A stretch of DNA of 64,000 nt from Bacteroidota bacterium (lineage in GTDB: Bacteria > Bacteroidota > Bacteroidia > B-17B0 > Aurantibacillaceae), in contig JADJSH010000041.1 in NCBI GenBank assembly GCA_016711805.1, positions 7,271 to 71,270 on the forward strand, given 5' to 3'. Of this stretch, positions 17,796 through 26,906 are shown in pieces. The notes below the pieces were generated by a model, which had not been told where the DNA came from, made no database searches, and saw only the letters and a program-made list of their open reading frames with translations. The stretch's first letter is position 1. Each line of letters begins with the position of its first letter. The position numbers and the translations under genes were made by a program.

Positions 17796-19508
17796 ATGAG
17801 TAGAGATAGTAATGGGCCTAGAAAAACGTTTTCAAAAGGAGGCTCGTCAGATTTTAATAAGAGAAAATCTTTTTCAAGTTCCGATAAACCAAAACGTCCT
17901 CGTACTTCAGGAGATTCTTCTGAAAAACGTCCTTATACTAAAAGAGAAGATAGTGATGGACCTCGTAAAAGTTATGGAGATTCTGAAAAATCATTTTCAG
18001 GAGAAAAAAGAGCTTACGGTAAACGTCAAGATGGAAGTTTTAAATCTAAATCAAGCAGTGGCTTTGGTGGTGGAGAAAAACGTTCATATACAAAAAGAGA
18101 TGATAGCGATGGACCACGTAAAAGTTTTGGAGATGGCGAAAGAAAGCCATTTGTAAAACGTGAAGATGGTAAATATGAAAGTGCTGGTCCTCGCAAAAGT
18201 TACGGTGACGGAGAAAAACGTTCATATACAAAAAGAGAAGATAGCGACAGACCACGTAAGAGTTTTGGAGATGGTGAAAGAAAACCATTTGTAAAACGTG
18301 AAGATGGAAAGTATGAAAGTGCTGGTCCTCGAAAAAGTTACGGTGACGGAGAAAAACGTTCATATACAAAAAGAGAAGATAGCGATAGACCTCGTAAAAG
18401 TTTTGGAGATGGTGAAAGAAAACCATTTGTAAAACGCGAAGATGGAAAATATGAAAGTGCTGGTCCTCGCAAAAGCTATGGTGACGGAGAAAAACGTTCA
18501 TATACAAAAAGAGAAGATAGCGACAGACCTCGTAGAAGTTTTGGAGATGGAGAAAGAAAACCATTCGTGAAACGTGAGGGTGGAGATTTTGATAAACCTC
18601 GCAAGAGTTATGGTGATGGAGAAAGAAAACCTTATGCAAAACGTGAAGGTGGGGATTTTGATAAGCCAAGAAAATCATATGATGATAAAAAATCATTTGA
18701 TAAACCGTATGAACCAAAACGATCAAAATCGGAACGTGTTGTAGAGAAATCTAAAAAAGCTGGTCCATCAAAAACTTCTGATCAAAAAGGAGTGAGTGAT
18801 GATGCAGTGCGTTTAAATCGTTATGTAGCTAATGCAGGTATTTGTTCTCGTAGAGAGGCTGATGTATTAATTGCAACAGGTGTAGTAACCGTTAATGGAA
18901 AGATTGTAACTGAAATGGGTTACAAAGTAAATCCAACAGATGTGGTTACTTACGGTGGTGTGCCAATTAAAAATGAAGTGAAAAAATATTTATTACTGAA
19001 CAAACCAAAAGATTACATTACTACAATGGATGATCCAGAGGAGCGTAAAACAGTCATGGAATTAATTCGTAAAGCATGTAAAGAGCGTTTATATCCTGTT
19101 GGAAGATTAGATAGAAACACAACAGGTGTTTTGTTATTTACAAATGATGGGGATTTAACGGCTAAGTTAACGCATCCAAAATTTAATGTACGTAAAGTAT
19201 ATCACGTTGTTTTAGATAAACGTATTACTTCCGAAGATTTTAGAACTTTATCAGAAGGTGTTGAATTAGCTGATGGACCAATTAAACCAGATGCTATTGA
19301 ATATGTTGGTGAAGGAAAATCTGAATTAGGTGTAGAGATTCATAGTGGACGTAACCGTATTGTTCGTCGTTTATTCGAACATTTAGGATATGAAGTTATG
19401 AAATTAGATAGAGTTGTGTTTGCAGGTTTAACTAAAAAAGATTTACCAAGAGGAAAGCACAGATTCTTAACACCAAAAGAAATTGATTTCTTGAAAATGT
19501 TAGGTTAA
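17796..19508 (+). CDS. RluB/RsuA-type rRNA pseudouridine synthase with long repeat-rich N-terminus
   Basis: 570 residues, about twice the length of the enzyme alone. Residues 1-330 are low-complexity, rich in Lys, Arg, Ser, Gly and Asp, and contain four copies of a 46-residue unit (EKRSYTKRED..RPRKSFGDG..PFVKREDGKYESAG). The C-terminal part has an S4 RNA-binding domain (VRLNRYVANAGICSRREAD, about 339-385) and the catalytic domain with GRLDRNTTGVLL carrying the catalytic Asp. It isomerises a uridine in ribosomal RNA, probably large subunit. The basic repeat tail is likely disordered and RNA-binding. Bacteroidota homologues commonly have such tails, but the exact copy number is strain-variable by nature. 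Confidence 0.9.
   Translation: MSRDSNGPRKTFSKGGSSDFNKRKSFSSSDKPKRPRTSGDSSEKRPYTKREDSDGPRKSYGDSEKSFSGEKRAYGKRQDGSFKSKSSSGFGGGEKRSYTKRDDSDGPRKSFGDGERKPFVKREDGKYESAGPRKSYGDGEKRSYTKREDSDRPRKSFGDGERKPFVKREDGKYESAGPRKSYGDGEKRSYTKREDSDRPRKSFGDGERKPFVKREDGKYESAGPRKSYGDGEKRSYTKREDSDRPRRSFGDGERKPFVKREGGDFDKPRKSYGDGERKPYAKREGGDFDKPRKSYDDKKSFDKPYEPKRSKSERVVEKSKKAGPSKTSDQKGVSDDAVRLNRYVANAGICSRREADVLIATGVVTVNGKIVTEMGYKVNPTDVVTYGGVPIKNEVKKYLLLNKPKDYITTMDDPEERKTVMELIRKACKERLYPVGRLDRNTTGVLLFTNDGDLTAKLTHPKFNVRKVYHVVLDKRITSEDFRTLSEGVELADGPIKPDAIEYVGEGKSELGVEIHSGRNRIVRRLFEHLGYEVMKLDRVVFAGLTKKDLPRGKHRFLTPKEIDFLKMLG
18072..18623 (+). repeat. Tandem 138-bp repeat, about four copies, coding
   Basis: The marker GGAGAAAAACGTTCATATAC begins at 18072, 18210, 18348 and 18486, exactly 138 bp apart. 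138 bp is 46 codons, so copies can be gained or lost in frame. Copies differ by a few bases, and the last degenerates into shorter GDGERKPxxKRE units. Confidence 0.9.
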
Positions 19509-19632
19509 GAGACTGAAGAGACTTTTTGACTAAAGAGATAAAAGAGATGTACGTTTTGTGCATCTCTTTTTTTATATTTATGATCATAAACTCTGCATGC
19601 CTTGCGCAAACACTTTGCGTTTTTGCGGTTAA

Positions 19633-19995
19633 ATGAAATATGCTATGAATAAAATATACTACCTCTCAAGTTGCGATACTTGCAAACGAATTATTTCTGA
19701 ATTAGAATTAAAAGAAAAAGGATTTGTGTTTCAAGACATCAAAACGGAAAAAATAACGCCAGCTCAATTAGAAGAAATGAAAAAAGTAGTTGGTAGTTAT
19801 GAAGCTTTATTTAGTCGTATTGCCCGTAAATACAAAGAATTTGGCTTAGCTTCAAAGCAATTGACAGAAACGGATTACAGGAATTTTATTTTGGAAGAAT
19901 ACACCTTTTTAAAACGTCCTGTTATTTTTATTGGCAAAAAAGTGTTTGTTGGAAATACAAAAGCGGTTATAGCTGAGGCAAAATCAGCATTATAA
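19633..19995 (+). CDS. ArsC/Spx-family thioredoxin-fold protein
   Basis: 120 residues. Thioredoxin-like N-terminus with CDTCKR (Cys-x2-Cys) near residue 14 and the ArsC/Spx central and C-terminal elements (KRPVIFIGKKVFVG). Families with this fold include arsenate reductases and Spx-like regulators; several are simply redox proteins, so arsenate reduction is not assured. The second ATG (19645, giving MNKIYYLSS) is a better start than 19633 because family members start close to this strand. It precedes the DUF1801 gene by 8 nt, suggesting an operon. Confidence 0.8.
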   Translation: MKYAMNKIYYLSSCDTCKRIISELELKEKGFVFQDIKTEKITPAQLEEMKKVVGSYEALFSRIARKYKEFGLASKQLTETDYRNFILEEYTFLKRPVIFIGKKVFVGNTKAVIAEAKSAL

Positions 19996-20003
19996 AATAT
20001 TTC

Positions 20004-20348
20004 ATGATTAATCCTTTAGATTATTATTTACAAAAAGAGGAACCGATTAAAAGTTGTTTGACTTTTTTACGCCAACATATTTTAGAGTTTGATTCAGAAA
20101 TCACCGAAGCTTTAAAATATGGGATGCCGTTTTTTTGTTATAAAGGAAAAATGATTTGTTATTTATGGGTGCATAAAAAATACGGACACCCTTATCTTGG
20201 TGTTGTAGAAGGTGCAAGTATGAAACATCCTGATTTAATTATTGAGAAGCGAGCTAGAATGAAAATATTTTTGATCGATGCAAACAAGGACATTCCTGTT
20301 AAGAAGCTGAATATGATTTTAAAGGAAATGATAGCTTTGTATAAATGA
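20004..20348 (+). CDS. DUF1801 domain protein
   Basis: 114 residues, typical for the DUF1801 (YdhG-like) family: EITEALKYGMPFFCYKGKMICYLWVHK is the diagnostic region. Cytoplasmic and soluble, no known enzymatic activity. It follows the ArsC-like gene after 8 nt and ends at a large inverted repeat shared with the converging glycosyltransferase gene. Confidence 0.85.
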   Translation: MINPLDYYLQKEEPIKSCLTFLRQHILEFDSEITEALKYGMPFFCYKGKMICYLWVHKKYGHPYLGVVEGASMKHPDLIIEKRARMKIFLIDANKDIPVKKLNMILKEMIALYK

Positions 20349-20383
20349 TAATGGAATGCAATTTTCCCATACTAATTGGTTAT

Positions 20384-20460
20384 ACATTCGACCCCGAAGG
20401 GGTCGTACGTGAATAATAAAATTAGTTCTATTCATATGCGACCCCTTCGGGGTCGAATGT
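20384..20460. repeat. Nested palindromes forming a 32-bp inverted repeat
   Basis: Two arms (20384-20415 and 20429-20460) are inverted copies with few mismatches. Each arm itself contains a palindrome (CGACCCCGAAGGGGTCG and CGACCCCTTCGGGGTCG). It sits between converging genes ending at 20348 and 20477 and can fold on either strand, so it could act as a bidirectional terminator. It looks like a REP-type element; GC is far above the surroundings. Confidence 0.75.
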
Positions 20461-20476
20461 TTGTGAAAATGCGTTA

Positions 20477-21595
20477 CTAAATCAAATTCATAAGTAACTC
20501 TGTTTTTTTTCGATTATCCATAGGAGAAATTATATTTTTTCTCATCTCGATTTCTTCTAAAGTAAATTCCTTTGAAAACAATACATTGATTTCATGGATA
20601 TATTCTTCAGGAAAGTTTGCAATATGACAAGCTTTAGCTAATTGAGTTCCATTTAGCATAGCGGTATTGGCAATTACAAATCTTCCGGAATATAAAACAT
20701 TTAATAATTTTAGTTTTAATCCAGTACCTTGTTCGGTATATAAACAATGAATTTGAGCATCTTCGATTAAGGTTTGCATTTCAGATTCGGAACAATTTTG
20801 TTTTAAAGAAATGTTTGCATGTTTTCGAATCATTTCTACTAAATGTTGCGGCGGATTTAAGCCTGCAATAATTATAGAATGAGTTATTTTAGAAAATACA
20901 TTTTCAATAAGCCATAAAGCAGCATTGTAATTTTCGGAAATAGATAAATTTCCATGATATAAAATATAACTGCCTTTTCCTGGGTTGCATTGTAATTCAT
21001 CAAAGCCATGAAAACTTGGTAAATAAACAGAAGGTGTGTTAGGGTATGTTTTTTTGAAATAACCTAAGTCAGCTTCAGATACGGATAAAATACAATCTGC
21101 GTTCGTAATTTGTTTTTCAAAACGTTTTAATTTGAACGCTTCTATCTCTAAATATATTTTTTTGAAAAATGATTTTTCGCCTTTCGCTAATTCTAAAAAG
21201 TAATCGTGTTCAATATTACTATGTCTGAATATTTTTTTTCGATTTTTTAAATCAGGATCATTTAATAAATAACAGGTATGTAGTACTTCAAACAAAATAG
21301 GATAATTATCTTTTAGTAAATTTTGTTTGAGTTCACTATTAACTCTAGATTTTACATTAAATGGTAATACTGATAATTGATTTAAGAAAGAGGTATTACG
21401 TTTGTAATAATATACTTTCTCGCATAATAATTCTAATTCGGCAGATTTCTTTCTATCACCATATTCAAAGCAATGTAGGATTACTTTAATTCCTTGTTTG
21501 TGCAAACATCTTATTTTATGAAATACATCAATTGCACCACCATAATTTGCAGGGTAGGGTATATCAAAAGAAATAATATGTAAATGACTTTGCAC
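20477..21595 (-). CDS. Glycosyltransferase (GT-B fold)
   Basis: 372 residues. N-terminus HIISFDIPYPANYGGAIDVFHKI is the donor-site opening typical of Bacteroidota GT4-like enzymes, and the C-terminal half has NAALWLIENVF and IEDAQIHCLYTEQGTGLKLKLL with the Glu-Gly pair expected in the nucleotide-sugar site. Soluble, no signal peptide; it probably acts at the inner face of the membrane on a surface glycan. Last gene of the minus-strand run headed by the cobalamin riboswitch, 24 nt after the beta-propeller lipoprotein gene, so possibly read through from it. A link to cobalamin is not implied by its family. Confidence 0.82.
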   Translation of the reverse strand: MQSHLHIISFDIPYPANYGGAIDVFHKIRCLHKQGIKVILHCFEYGDRKKSAELELLCEKVYYYKRNTSFLNQLSVLPFNVKSRVNSELKQNLLKDNYPILFEVLHTCYLLNDPDLKNRKKIFRHSNIEHDYFLELAKGEKSFFKKIYLEIEAFKLKRFEKQITNADCILSVSEADLGYFKKTYPNTPSVYLPSFHGFDELQCNPGKGSYILYHGNLSISENYNAALWLIENVFSKITHSIIIAGLNPPQHLVEMIRKHANISLKQNCSESEMQTLIEDAQIHCLYTEQGTGLKLKLLNVLYSGRFVIANTAMLNGTQLAKACHIANFPEEYIHEINVLFSKEFTLEEIEMRKNIISPMDNRKKTELLMNLI

Positions 21596-21619
21596 TTAAA
21601 CAAAGATAATAGAATCTAG

Positions 21620-22651
21620 CTATTCAAACATAAAACCATTTGAAATAATACCTGCATTAAAGTTGGTGATGAAGGTTCCGTTTGGTTTGTATATTTCTAC
21701 TTTTGATTTTTGAACATAATCAATAGCATCGGCAACATATATACTATAGTCTTTTGGATTGATTCCTAAACCATAATATAATTTAGAGCCTTGATTAATG
21801 ATAGGATTTGTTGGTAATGTATTGTAAGCAATAGGAAATTGATACACTCCGTTATTTAAAAAATAGAGAGTGTCGTGAGTTTTATTAGCACATAATTTAT
21901 AAGGACTATCTCCAGTATTAAAACTTAAACTTTGTTCAATTTGTAAGGTGATAGGATTAATGCGAACTAATTTCCCAGCTTGGGTAGTGGTTGAATTTCC
22001 ACTAGCTAGTACCCAAACTTTTGAGTTTTTATCTATCTCAATACTCGAACCTCCAGGTCCAATATAAATACTATCCGTAATCATATCCGTTGCCGTATTA
22101 ACAACATAGCAGTAGTTTGAATTGCTATTGGTGATAAATGCTTTATTATATATTAAAGCCATTCTTTCTGTTCCCGCTAAACAAGGAATTGAAGCTGTTA
22201 TAGTGTTTGTATTTAAATCAACAATTTGAACAGAATTAGCGTATAAATCACTGACGTATGCTTTATTATAAGTGATCGGTAAAATATATTGAGGCGAATT
22301 AAAACCATTGATGGTAGCTGTTTTTACAAAATCGGTTGAATTAACCACCACAATTTTATTTGAATTATTTATCACTATATAATAGTGATTATTGAATTTT
22401 GTAATACTTTGGCACACATTACCTAATGTAGAGCCACCATTTTGTTGTTGATCGTATTTATCTATAACAGCACCTGAAGTTGGATCGTATAACGAAATTG
22501 TGCCAACTCCCCAGCCATAATTTCCTTCATTAACAACTAAAACTTTTGAGTCGGCATTTATGCTAACAGCTGTTTTTACTGGTTCTTGTGGTTTATCTTT
22601 TACACAAGAACAAACAACCAAAAGAATACATATGGCATAATAAATTTTCAA
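21620..22651 (-). CDS. Surface beta-propeller lipoprotein, BtuG-like architecture
   Basis: 343 residues. A signal peptide ends in a lipobox-like VVCSC, with Cys near 14-16, so it is probably a lipoprotein. The rest is a YncE/DUF5074-like propeller: VLVVNEGNYGWGVGTISLYD, then repeats such as NKIVVVNSTDFVKTATI and NSVQIVDLNTNTITASI. In Bacteroides, the lipoprotein BtuG is a beta-propeller that captures vitamin B12 on the surface for BtuB. The same fold, a cobalamin riboswitch and a TonB receptor in one locus make a B12-capture role likely here. This is inferred from fold and context, not from BtuG-specific residues. It lies 2 nt downstream of the DUF4465 gene at 22653. Confidence 0.75.
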   Translation of the reverse strand: MKIYYAICILLVVCSCVKDKPQEPVKTAVSINADSKVLVVNEGNYGWGVGTISLYDPTSGAVIDKYDQQQNGGSTLGNVCQSITKFNNHYYIVINNSNKIVVVNSTDFVKTATINGFNSPQYILPITYNKAYVSDLYANSVQIVDLNTNTITASIPCLAGTERMALIYNKAFITNSNSNYCYVVNTATDMITDSIYIGPGGSSIEIDKNSKVWVLASGNSTTTQAGKLVRINPITLQIEQSLSFNTGDSPYKLCANKTHDTLYFLNNGVYQFPIAYNTLPTNPIINQGSKLYYGLGINPKDYSIYVADAIDYVQKSKVEIYKPNGTFITNFNAGIISNGFMFE

Positions 22652-22652
22652 T

Positions 22653-23678
22653 TTACAATTTAATAAATTTTATTGTCTTCGATGAAATTCCATTTGATAC
22701 ATTCACAAAATAAATCCCTGCTTCTAATGTCTCTGTGTTCAGAATAAGCTGGTGTGGTCCTACATGATTTTGATCTGGTTGATTTGAAATAACTTTTTTA
22801 CCCGAGATATCATACACATCAATACTTAATTCTGATTCGGAAATAGTTGAATAGTTTAGATTTAAGTTTTGACTCGTAGGATTTGGAGATAAAGTAATAT
22901 TTACAATGTTTTCTAATTCGTTTATGCCTACGTTATTGGTAGTAGTAAAACGATCAATACTGAAATAGCCAGGTGTTCTCATTTTGTATGCACTATTGAT
23001 ATCAGACGAACTTAGAATTAGTTGCAGACTATCAACAAACCCAACAGCAATGCAATTTACATATCGCCAATCGGAAACAATATAGTCGTTGATTGTTCCT
23101 GCAGGCCTGTAATCTGCCAAGTAAAATTCTACATAATTTGGATTTTGTATTCCGTTATGGTATCCAATGACGATTAATTTTAGCCAATCTGGATAAGTGC
23201 CTTGTGCAACTAAACCGCCCCATCCTGTTCCTGTTGTATCGCCAAATTTACGACTGCCAGCTGTACCATTTTTAACTGCATTTTTTACAAAAGTGGTGTT
23301 AGTGATAAAAAAACCGGAAACTTTGTTTAAAAATGTGGGAGTGTTTTCTAAATAAATCATTGCACTGTCTTTTACGGTAGCATAATTACTGCCATCATAA
23401 GCTGTGTAGCTAGCGCAAGCATATATATTTGAAGTTGTAACATCTATGGTATCTTGAATATTGGTGTAAACCGAGCCTGATGTCCATGTGCTATTTTCCC
23501 ACCCATATTCAAAGGTCATAGGTTTTGTTGTACTTGGTCTCCAATCTGTTCCATTATTATCTTGATAAAAGAAATTAGGTGTTAATGTATATGATTCGAA
23601 GGATTCAGTTACTTGCGCGTGAGTTATGCATGATAACATCATACTTAACGTTATTAGTATTTTTGCTACGTTTTTCAT
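22653..23678 (-). CDS. T9SS-sorted DUF4465 protein (paralogue 1)
   Basis: 341 residues. Signal peptide ending CITHA-Q (about 22). DUF4465 fold about residues 24-245 (SFESYTLTPNFFYQDNNG, NTPTFLNKVSGFFITNTTF, YPDWLKLIVIGY, YIVSDWRYVNC). Type A T9SS C-terminal domain (ITLSPNPTSQNLNLNY .. GIYFVNVSNG..KTIKFIKL). It is thus exported and fixed to the cell surface. DUF4465 proteins occur in B12 uptake loci of Bacteroidota; I believe the BtuH cobalamin-binding proteins are related, but cannot confirm it here. It is about 40% similar by eye to its neighbour at 23790 and separated from it by a hairpin. Confidence 0.85.
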   Translation of the reverse strand: MKNVAKILITLSMMLSCITHAQVTESFESYTLTPNFFYQDNNGTDWRPSTTKPMTFEYGWENSTWTSGSVYTNIQDTIDVTTSNIYACASYTAYDGSNYATVKDSAMIYLENTPTFLNKVSGFFITNTTFVKNAVKNGTAGSRKFGDTTGTGWGGLVAQGTYPDWLKLIVIGYHNGIQNPNYVEFYLADYRPAGTINDYIVSDWRYVNCIAVGFVDSLQLILSSSDINSAYKMRTPGYFSIDRFTTTNNVGINELENIVNITLSPNPTSQNLNLNYSTISESELSIDVYDISGKKVISNQPDQNHVGPHQLILNTETLEAGIYFVNVSNGISSKTIKFIKL

Positions 23679-23746
23679 TTTACTAGAGCTTATTTTCGAA
23701 TGCTAAATTTACGAAAAGAAATTTTAATTGGGCTAAGTTTTAAAAG

Positions 23747-23780
23747 CCTCTAAATCCTTAATTTATAAGCGATTTAGAGG
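23747..23780 (-). terminator. Hairpin between the two DUF4465 genes
   Basis: CCTCTAAATC and GATTTAGAGG form a 10-bp perfect stem. On the minus strand the stem is followed by CTTTTAAAAC, a weak T-run. It lies 10 nt past the stop of the gene at 23790, so it may attenuate transcription into the downstream surface genes. Confidence 0.5.
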
Positions 23781-23789
23781 TGTTTTTTA

Positions 23790-24791
23790 TTAAAGTTTAA
23801 TTAGTTTAATATTTTTAGAGTTTTTGCCGTCGCGGATGGACACAAAATATACCCCAGATTCTAAGGCTTCAATATTTAAATTTAAAGTATTATTTCCAAC
23901 ACTTGTTTGAGTGGATTGGTGTTGAATTTCCTTTCCAGTAATATCAGAAATGGTGACATTTAATTCAGTAACTAAATTTGATTCATAATTTAAAATAGCA
24001 TATTGATTAGCGGGATTTGGAAATAGAGATAGGTTTGTGGCATTTGACAATTCCTCAACGCCAACAGTGCTTTGAGTTACAAAATTATCCATAGAAAAAA
24101 ATGCGGGTGTGTTTAAATAAATTCCAGACGTGTCGCTTGACGTCATTTCAAACTTAATGCTATCTACTTGCCCTAAAGAAATGCAGTTTACGTATTGCCA
24201 GTTTTTTACAATATAATCGTTGGTTGTTCCAGCTGCTCTATAATCTGCTAAGTAAAAATGAACGGTATCAGTTAACTGAGTACCACTCCTGTAACCTAAC
24301 ACGGATAACTTAAACCAATCTGGATATGTTCCTTGTGGAATACTTGGGGCTGAGTTTGTGCCTGTAGTATCTCCAAATGCTCTTGAAAAAGCATTACCAC
24401 TTTTTATTACTTTCCAAGCATAAGTGGTATTCGTTACATAAAAGCCATGCACAGCAGTGGTATTATTACTAAAAGATATAACTGCACCGCTTTGCGTTGT
24501 TGCATAATTTGTTCCGCTAAATGATGTCCCAGTAATAGCACCATATAAATTGGTGTAGGTTCCATTTACGGTATCATTTACATTTGTATAGGCTGTTCCG
24601 TTTGCCCAGTATCCTTGCCAATCGTATTGAAAATTTGCAACACCAGATGAAAAATCCGCACCTGAATTGTCTTGATAATAAGAATTTGCTGATAATGTAA
24701 AAGTATCAAACGAAACTGTAGTTTGTGCTTGTGAGTTTAAAGTAGTTGCAATAGTTAATGCTATTGCGAGTTTAGTAAAAGTTTTTTTCAT
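23790..24791 (-). CDS. T9SS-sorted DUF4465 protein (paralogue 2)
   Basis: 333 residues. Signal peptide (LAIALTIATTLNSQAQ, cut near 22). DUF4465 domain: SFDTFTLSANSYYQDNSGAD, AVHGFYVTNTTYAWKVIKSG, RAFGDTTGT, YPDWFKLSVLGYRSG, HFYLADYRAAGTTNDYIV. Type A T9SS C-terminal domain: LSLFPNPANQYAILNY .. GVYFVSIRDGKNSKNIKLIKL. Starts 2 nt after the TonB receptor stop, so the two are coupled. The tandem copies may bind different cobamides or act as a pair; this is inference. Best reading: surface component of a cobalamin uptake system. Confidence 0.85.
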   Translation of the reverse strand: MKKTFTKLAIALTIATTLNSQAQTTVSFDTFTLSANSYYQDNSGADFSSGVANFQYDWQGYWANGTAYTNVNDTVNGTYTNLYGAITGTSFSGTNYATTQSGAVISFSNNTTAVHGFYVTNTTYAWKVIKSGNAFSRAFGDTTGTNSAPSIPQGTYPDWFKLSVLGYRSGTQLTDTVHFYLADYRAAGTTNDYIVKNWQYVNCISLGQVDSIKFEMTSSDTSGIYLNTPAFFSMDNFVTQSTVGVEELSNATNLSLFPNPANQYAILNYESNLVTELNVTISDITGKEIQHQSTQTSVGNNTLNLNIEALESGVYFVSIRDGKNSKNIKLIKL

Positions 24792-24792
24792 G

Positions 24793-26808
24793 TTATTTTG
24801 CGTTATTGATTATTTCTAGAGGATTAGTTGATGTTGTTTTCTTCTTTTTGTGGTAATTCATGCAAAGGCCTACTTCATAATTTCTTAATGGCATAGGTGT
24901 ATTTTGAACAACCACATAGTTTTTGTTTAGTAAATTATTTATACTACAGAATAACTCCATATTCACTGTGCTAAATGAATAGTTATATGAACACTTTACA
25001 TTTGCAATGTAATAAGGATTTAGCCAGCTAGTGTTGTCTGTTGTTGTAAAGCGATAACCAGTATAATTGTTATTATACAATATACTCATGTTTTTATATT
25101 TTATTAAAAATGTTGCTTGTCCATTGTAGCGTGGTGTATATATTAGCTGTCTCCCAACTGAGTTATCATTTTCGCTAGTGTTTTGTTGATTGGTAGATAA
25201 TACATAAGCTGTATTAATAGTGAGTTTTATTAATACATCTTTTTTAAAATAGGTTAATTCGGTTTTGCTTTCTGTTCCTCTACTATATACTTCTGCGATG
25301 TTTTTAGGCGTCCAATATGATTTATCGGAGGGTAACCAAATAATCCAGTTAGTAGTGTGTCTATTAAAATAAGTGGCTTCTATTAAAGCACTGAAATTAT
25401 TTTTTGAGTAATTAAATTCTAATCCGCCATCCATTTCATAGCTTTCTTCTGGTTTTAAATTTGGATTTCCTCCAGGATGCCAGTATAAATCGCTTAAGGA
25501 GGGTTGTCTGAAAGATGAGTTAGCATTAATTTTAGCCGCTAATTGTTTTATTAACTGGTAATGAATGCCAGTGTTCCCTGTAAAGGGTATTTCAGTTTGA
25601 GTGGTGAACTCTTTTCGCACAACTAAATTATAATTTAACTTAGAATGGAAAAGACTTAGTTTATATGCAGCAAAAAATGCTATTTTAGTTAAGTTATGAT
25701 AGTAGCTAGAGTCTTCATTTTTAGATGCGGAAAACAAAACGGATTTGTAATTCGTGAAATTTGCACCTAAGTTTAATTGATGGTTTTTGTATTTGTAAGT
25801 ATTGTCACTTTCTATAATAATTGTTTTAATAGTATTATTACTAAAAGAGTAATTAGCTAATGTATCGTTATAATTGAGTTGGTCATTAAAGTAGCCTATG
25901 CGTATTACTGAATGTAAATTTCGTTTTGAGTAATTCCAATCAATATTAAATTTTAAGTTTTCATCTACTTGATTTTTTTTACTTTGAGCGCCTGTAAAAG
26001 AGGGTAAATTTCGATTTACTACATTATACCAAGCTCTTATATTTAATTTTTGAAAAGATGTAATTCTAAAAGACAGTTCTTGCATTAGTCCTTTTGACGT
26101 ATAGTTGGCATGTGCTACGTGCTTACTAGGATTTTCCTTATCAGTAGTATCTCTATAATTGTAATTGTTTTCACAAGTGTTATAATATATATTAGTATGT
26201 GATACGATTTTTTGATAACTCAATAATACGCCTGAATTAATTTTTCTGGAATCAAAACTTCCCAAACTCATCTGCAATTTAGTTTTAAAACCTTGATTAA
26301 AACTCGTATTGTTTTGCAAATGAATGCTGCCTCCAATTGCGCCACTTCCCCAAATAGCGCTGCCACCACCATATTCTAGAGAAACATTATTGAATAAGGA
26401 AGTTGGCACAATACTTAAATCGGGTTGACCTAACATCGTATTTTGAATGTTTAATCCATTCCATAATAGAGCAGTATGATTAGCGTTTCCGCCGCGCATA
26501 CTCGTTGAAACGATGTTGCCGTTACCATAAGATTTAATATGAATAGTGGATTGATTAGCGAGTAAATCAGCTAAGCTAGTAGTGTTATATCTATTAAGTG
26601 TTAAGCTATCAAAAGCAGTTTGTTTTTTTGATGTTTCAAATTGCTGTTGTTTGGTTTGCAAAATAATTATTTCTTGTAACTGGTGAAGAGTTGTGTCTTT
26701 TGTTTGAGATTCAATTTTAAAGGGAATTAAAAAACAGTAAATGACTAACCAAACATACATGTTTGAATAGTTTGATTTATGTAATTTAAAATGGTTCATT
26801 TCCCTCAT
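24793..26808 (-). CDS. TonB-dependent receptor, BtuB-type cobalamin transporter
   Basis: 671 residues. The N-terminus has a signal segment (YVWLVIYCFLIPFKIESQ). The plug domain shows IHIKSYGNGNIVSTSMRGG, TALLWNGLNIQNTMLG and GSAIWGSGAIGGSIHL, followed by a 22-stranded barrel region ending in an aromatic YEVGLCMNY. The best evidence for the substrate is upstream: a cobalamin riboswitch 100 nt before the start on the same strand. It imports its ligand across the outer membrane using TonB energy. The first ATG (26808) adds a few residues; a later ATG at 26799 (MNHFKL) could equally be the start. Confidence 0.88.
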   Translation of the reverse strand: MREMNHFKLHKSNYSNMYVWLVIYCFLIPFKIESQTKDTTLHQLQEIIILQTKQQQFETSKKQTAFDSLTLNRYNTTSLADLLANQSTIHIKSYGNGNIVSTSMRGGNANHTALLWNGLNIQNTMLGQPDLSIVPTSLFNNVSLEYGGGSAIWGSGAIGGSIHLQNNTSFNQGFKTKLQMSLGSFDSRKINSGVLLSYQKIVSHTNIYYNTCENNYNYRDTTDKENPSKHVAHANYTSKGLMQELSFRITSFQKLNIRAWYNVVNRNLPSFTGAQSKKNQVDENLKFNIDWNYSKRNLHSVIRIGYFNDQLNYNDTLANYSFSNNTIKTIIIESDNTYKYKNHQLNLGANFTNYKSVLFSASKNEDSSYYHNLTKIAFFAAYKLSLFHSKLNYNLVVRKEFTTQTEIPFTGNTGIHYQLIKQLAAKINANSSFRQPSLSDLYWHPGGNPNLKPEESYEMDGGLEFNYSKNNFSALIEATYFNRHTTNWIIWLPSDKSYWTPKNIAEVYSRGTESKTELTYFKKDVLIKLTINTAYVLSTNQQNTSENDNSVGRQLIYTPRYNGQATFLIKYKNMSILYNNNYTGYRFTTTDNTSWLNPYYIANVKCSYNYSFSTVNMELFCSINNLLNKNYVVVQNTPMPLRNYEVGLCMNYHKKKKTTSTNPLEIINNAK

Positions 26809-26906
26809 TTGGTTTTATCGTTCGTGGGAAAATAAAAAAAACAGCATGTTGCCTAAACATCCTATTTTTTGCTAGCCTTTGTTTCCCCGAAAGCTTCAAA
26901 ATGCAT

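Noticed and set aside
18072..18623. Regularly spaced repeat considered as CRISPR
   Set aside because: Units are 138 bp, nearly contiguous and in frame with a coding sequence; there are no short repeats with unique spacers.
18046..18726. 226-residue minus-strand ORF rich in His, Phe and Leu
   Set aside because: It is the antisense frame of the 138-bp repeat region of the pseudouridine synthase gene; its composition mirrors the repeat and shows no protein domain.
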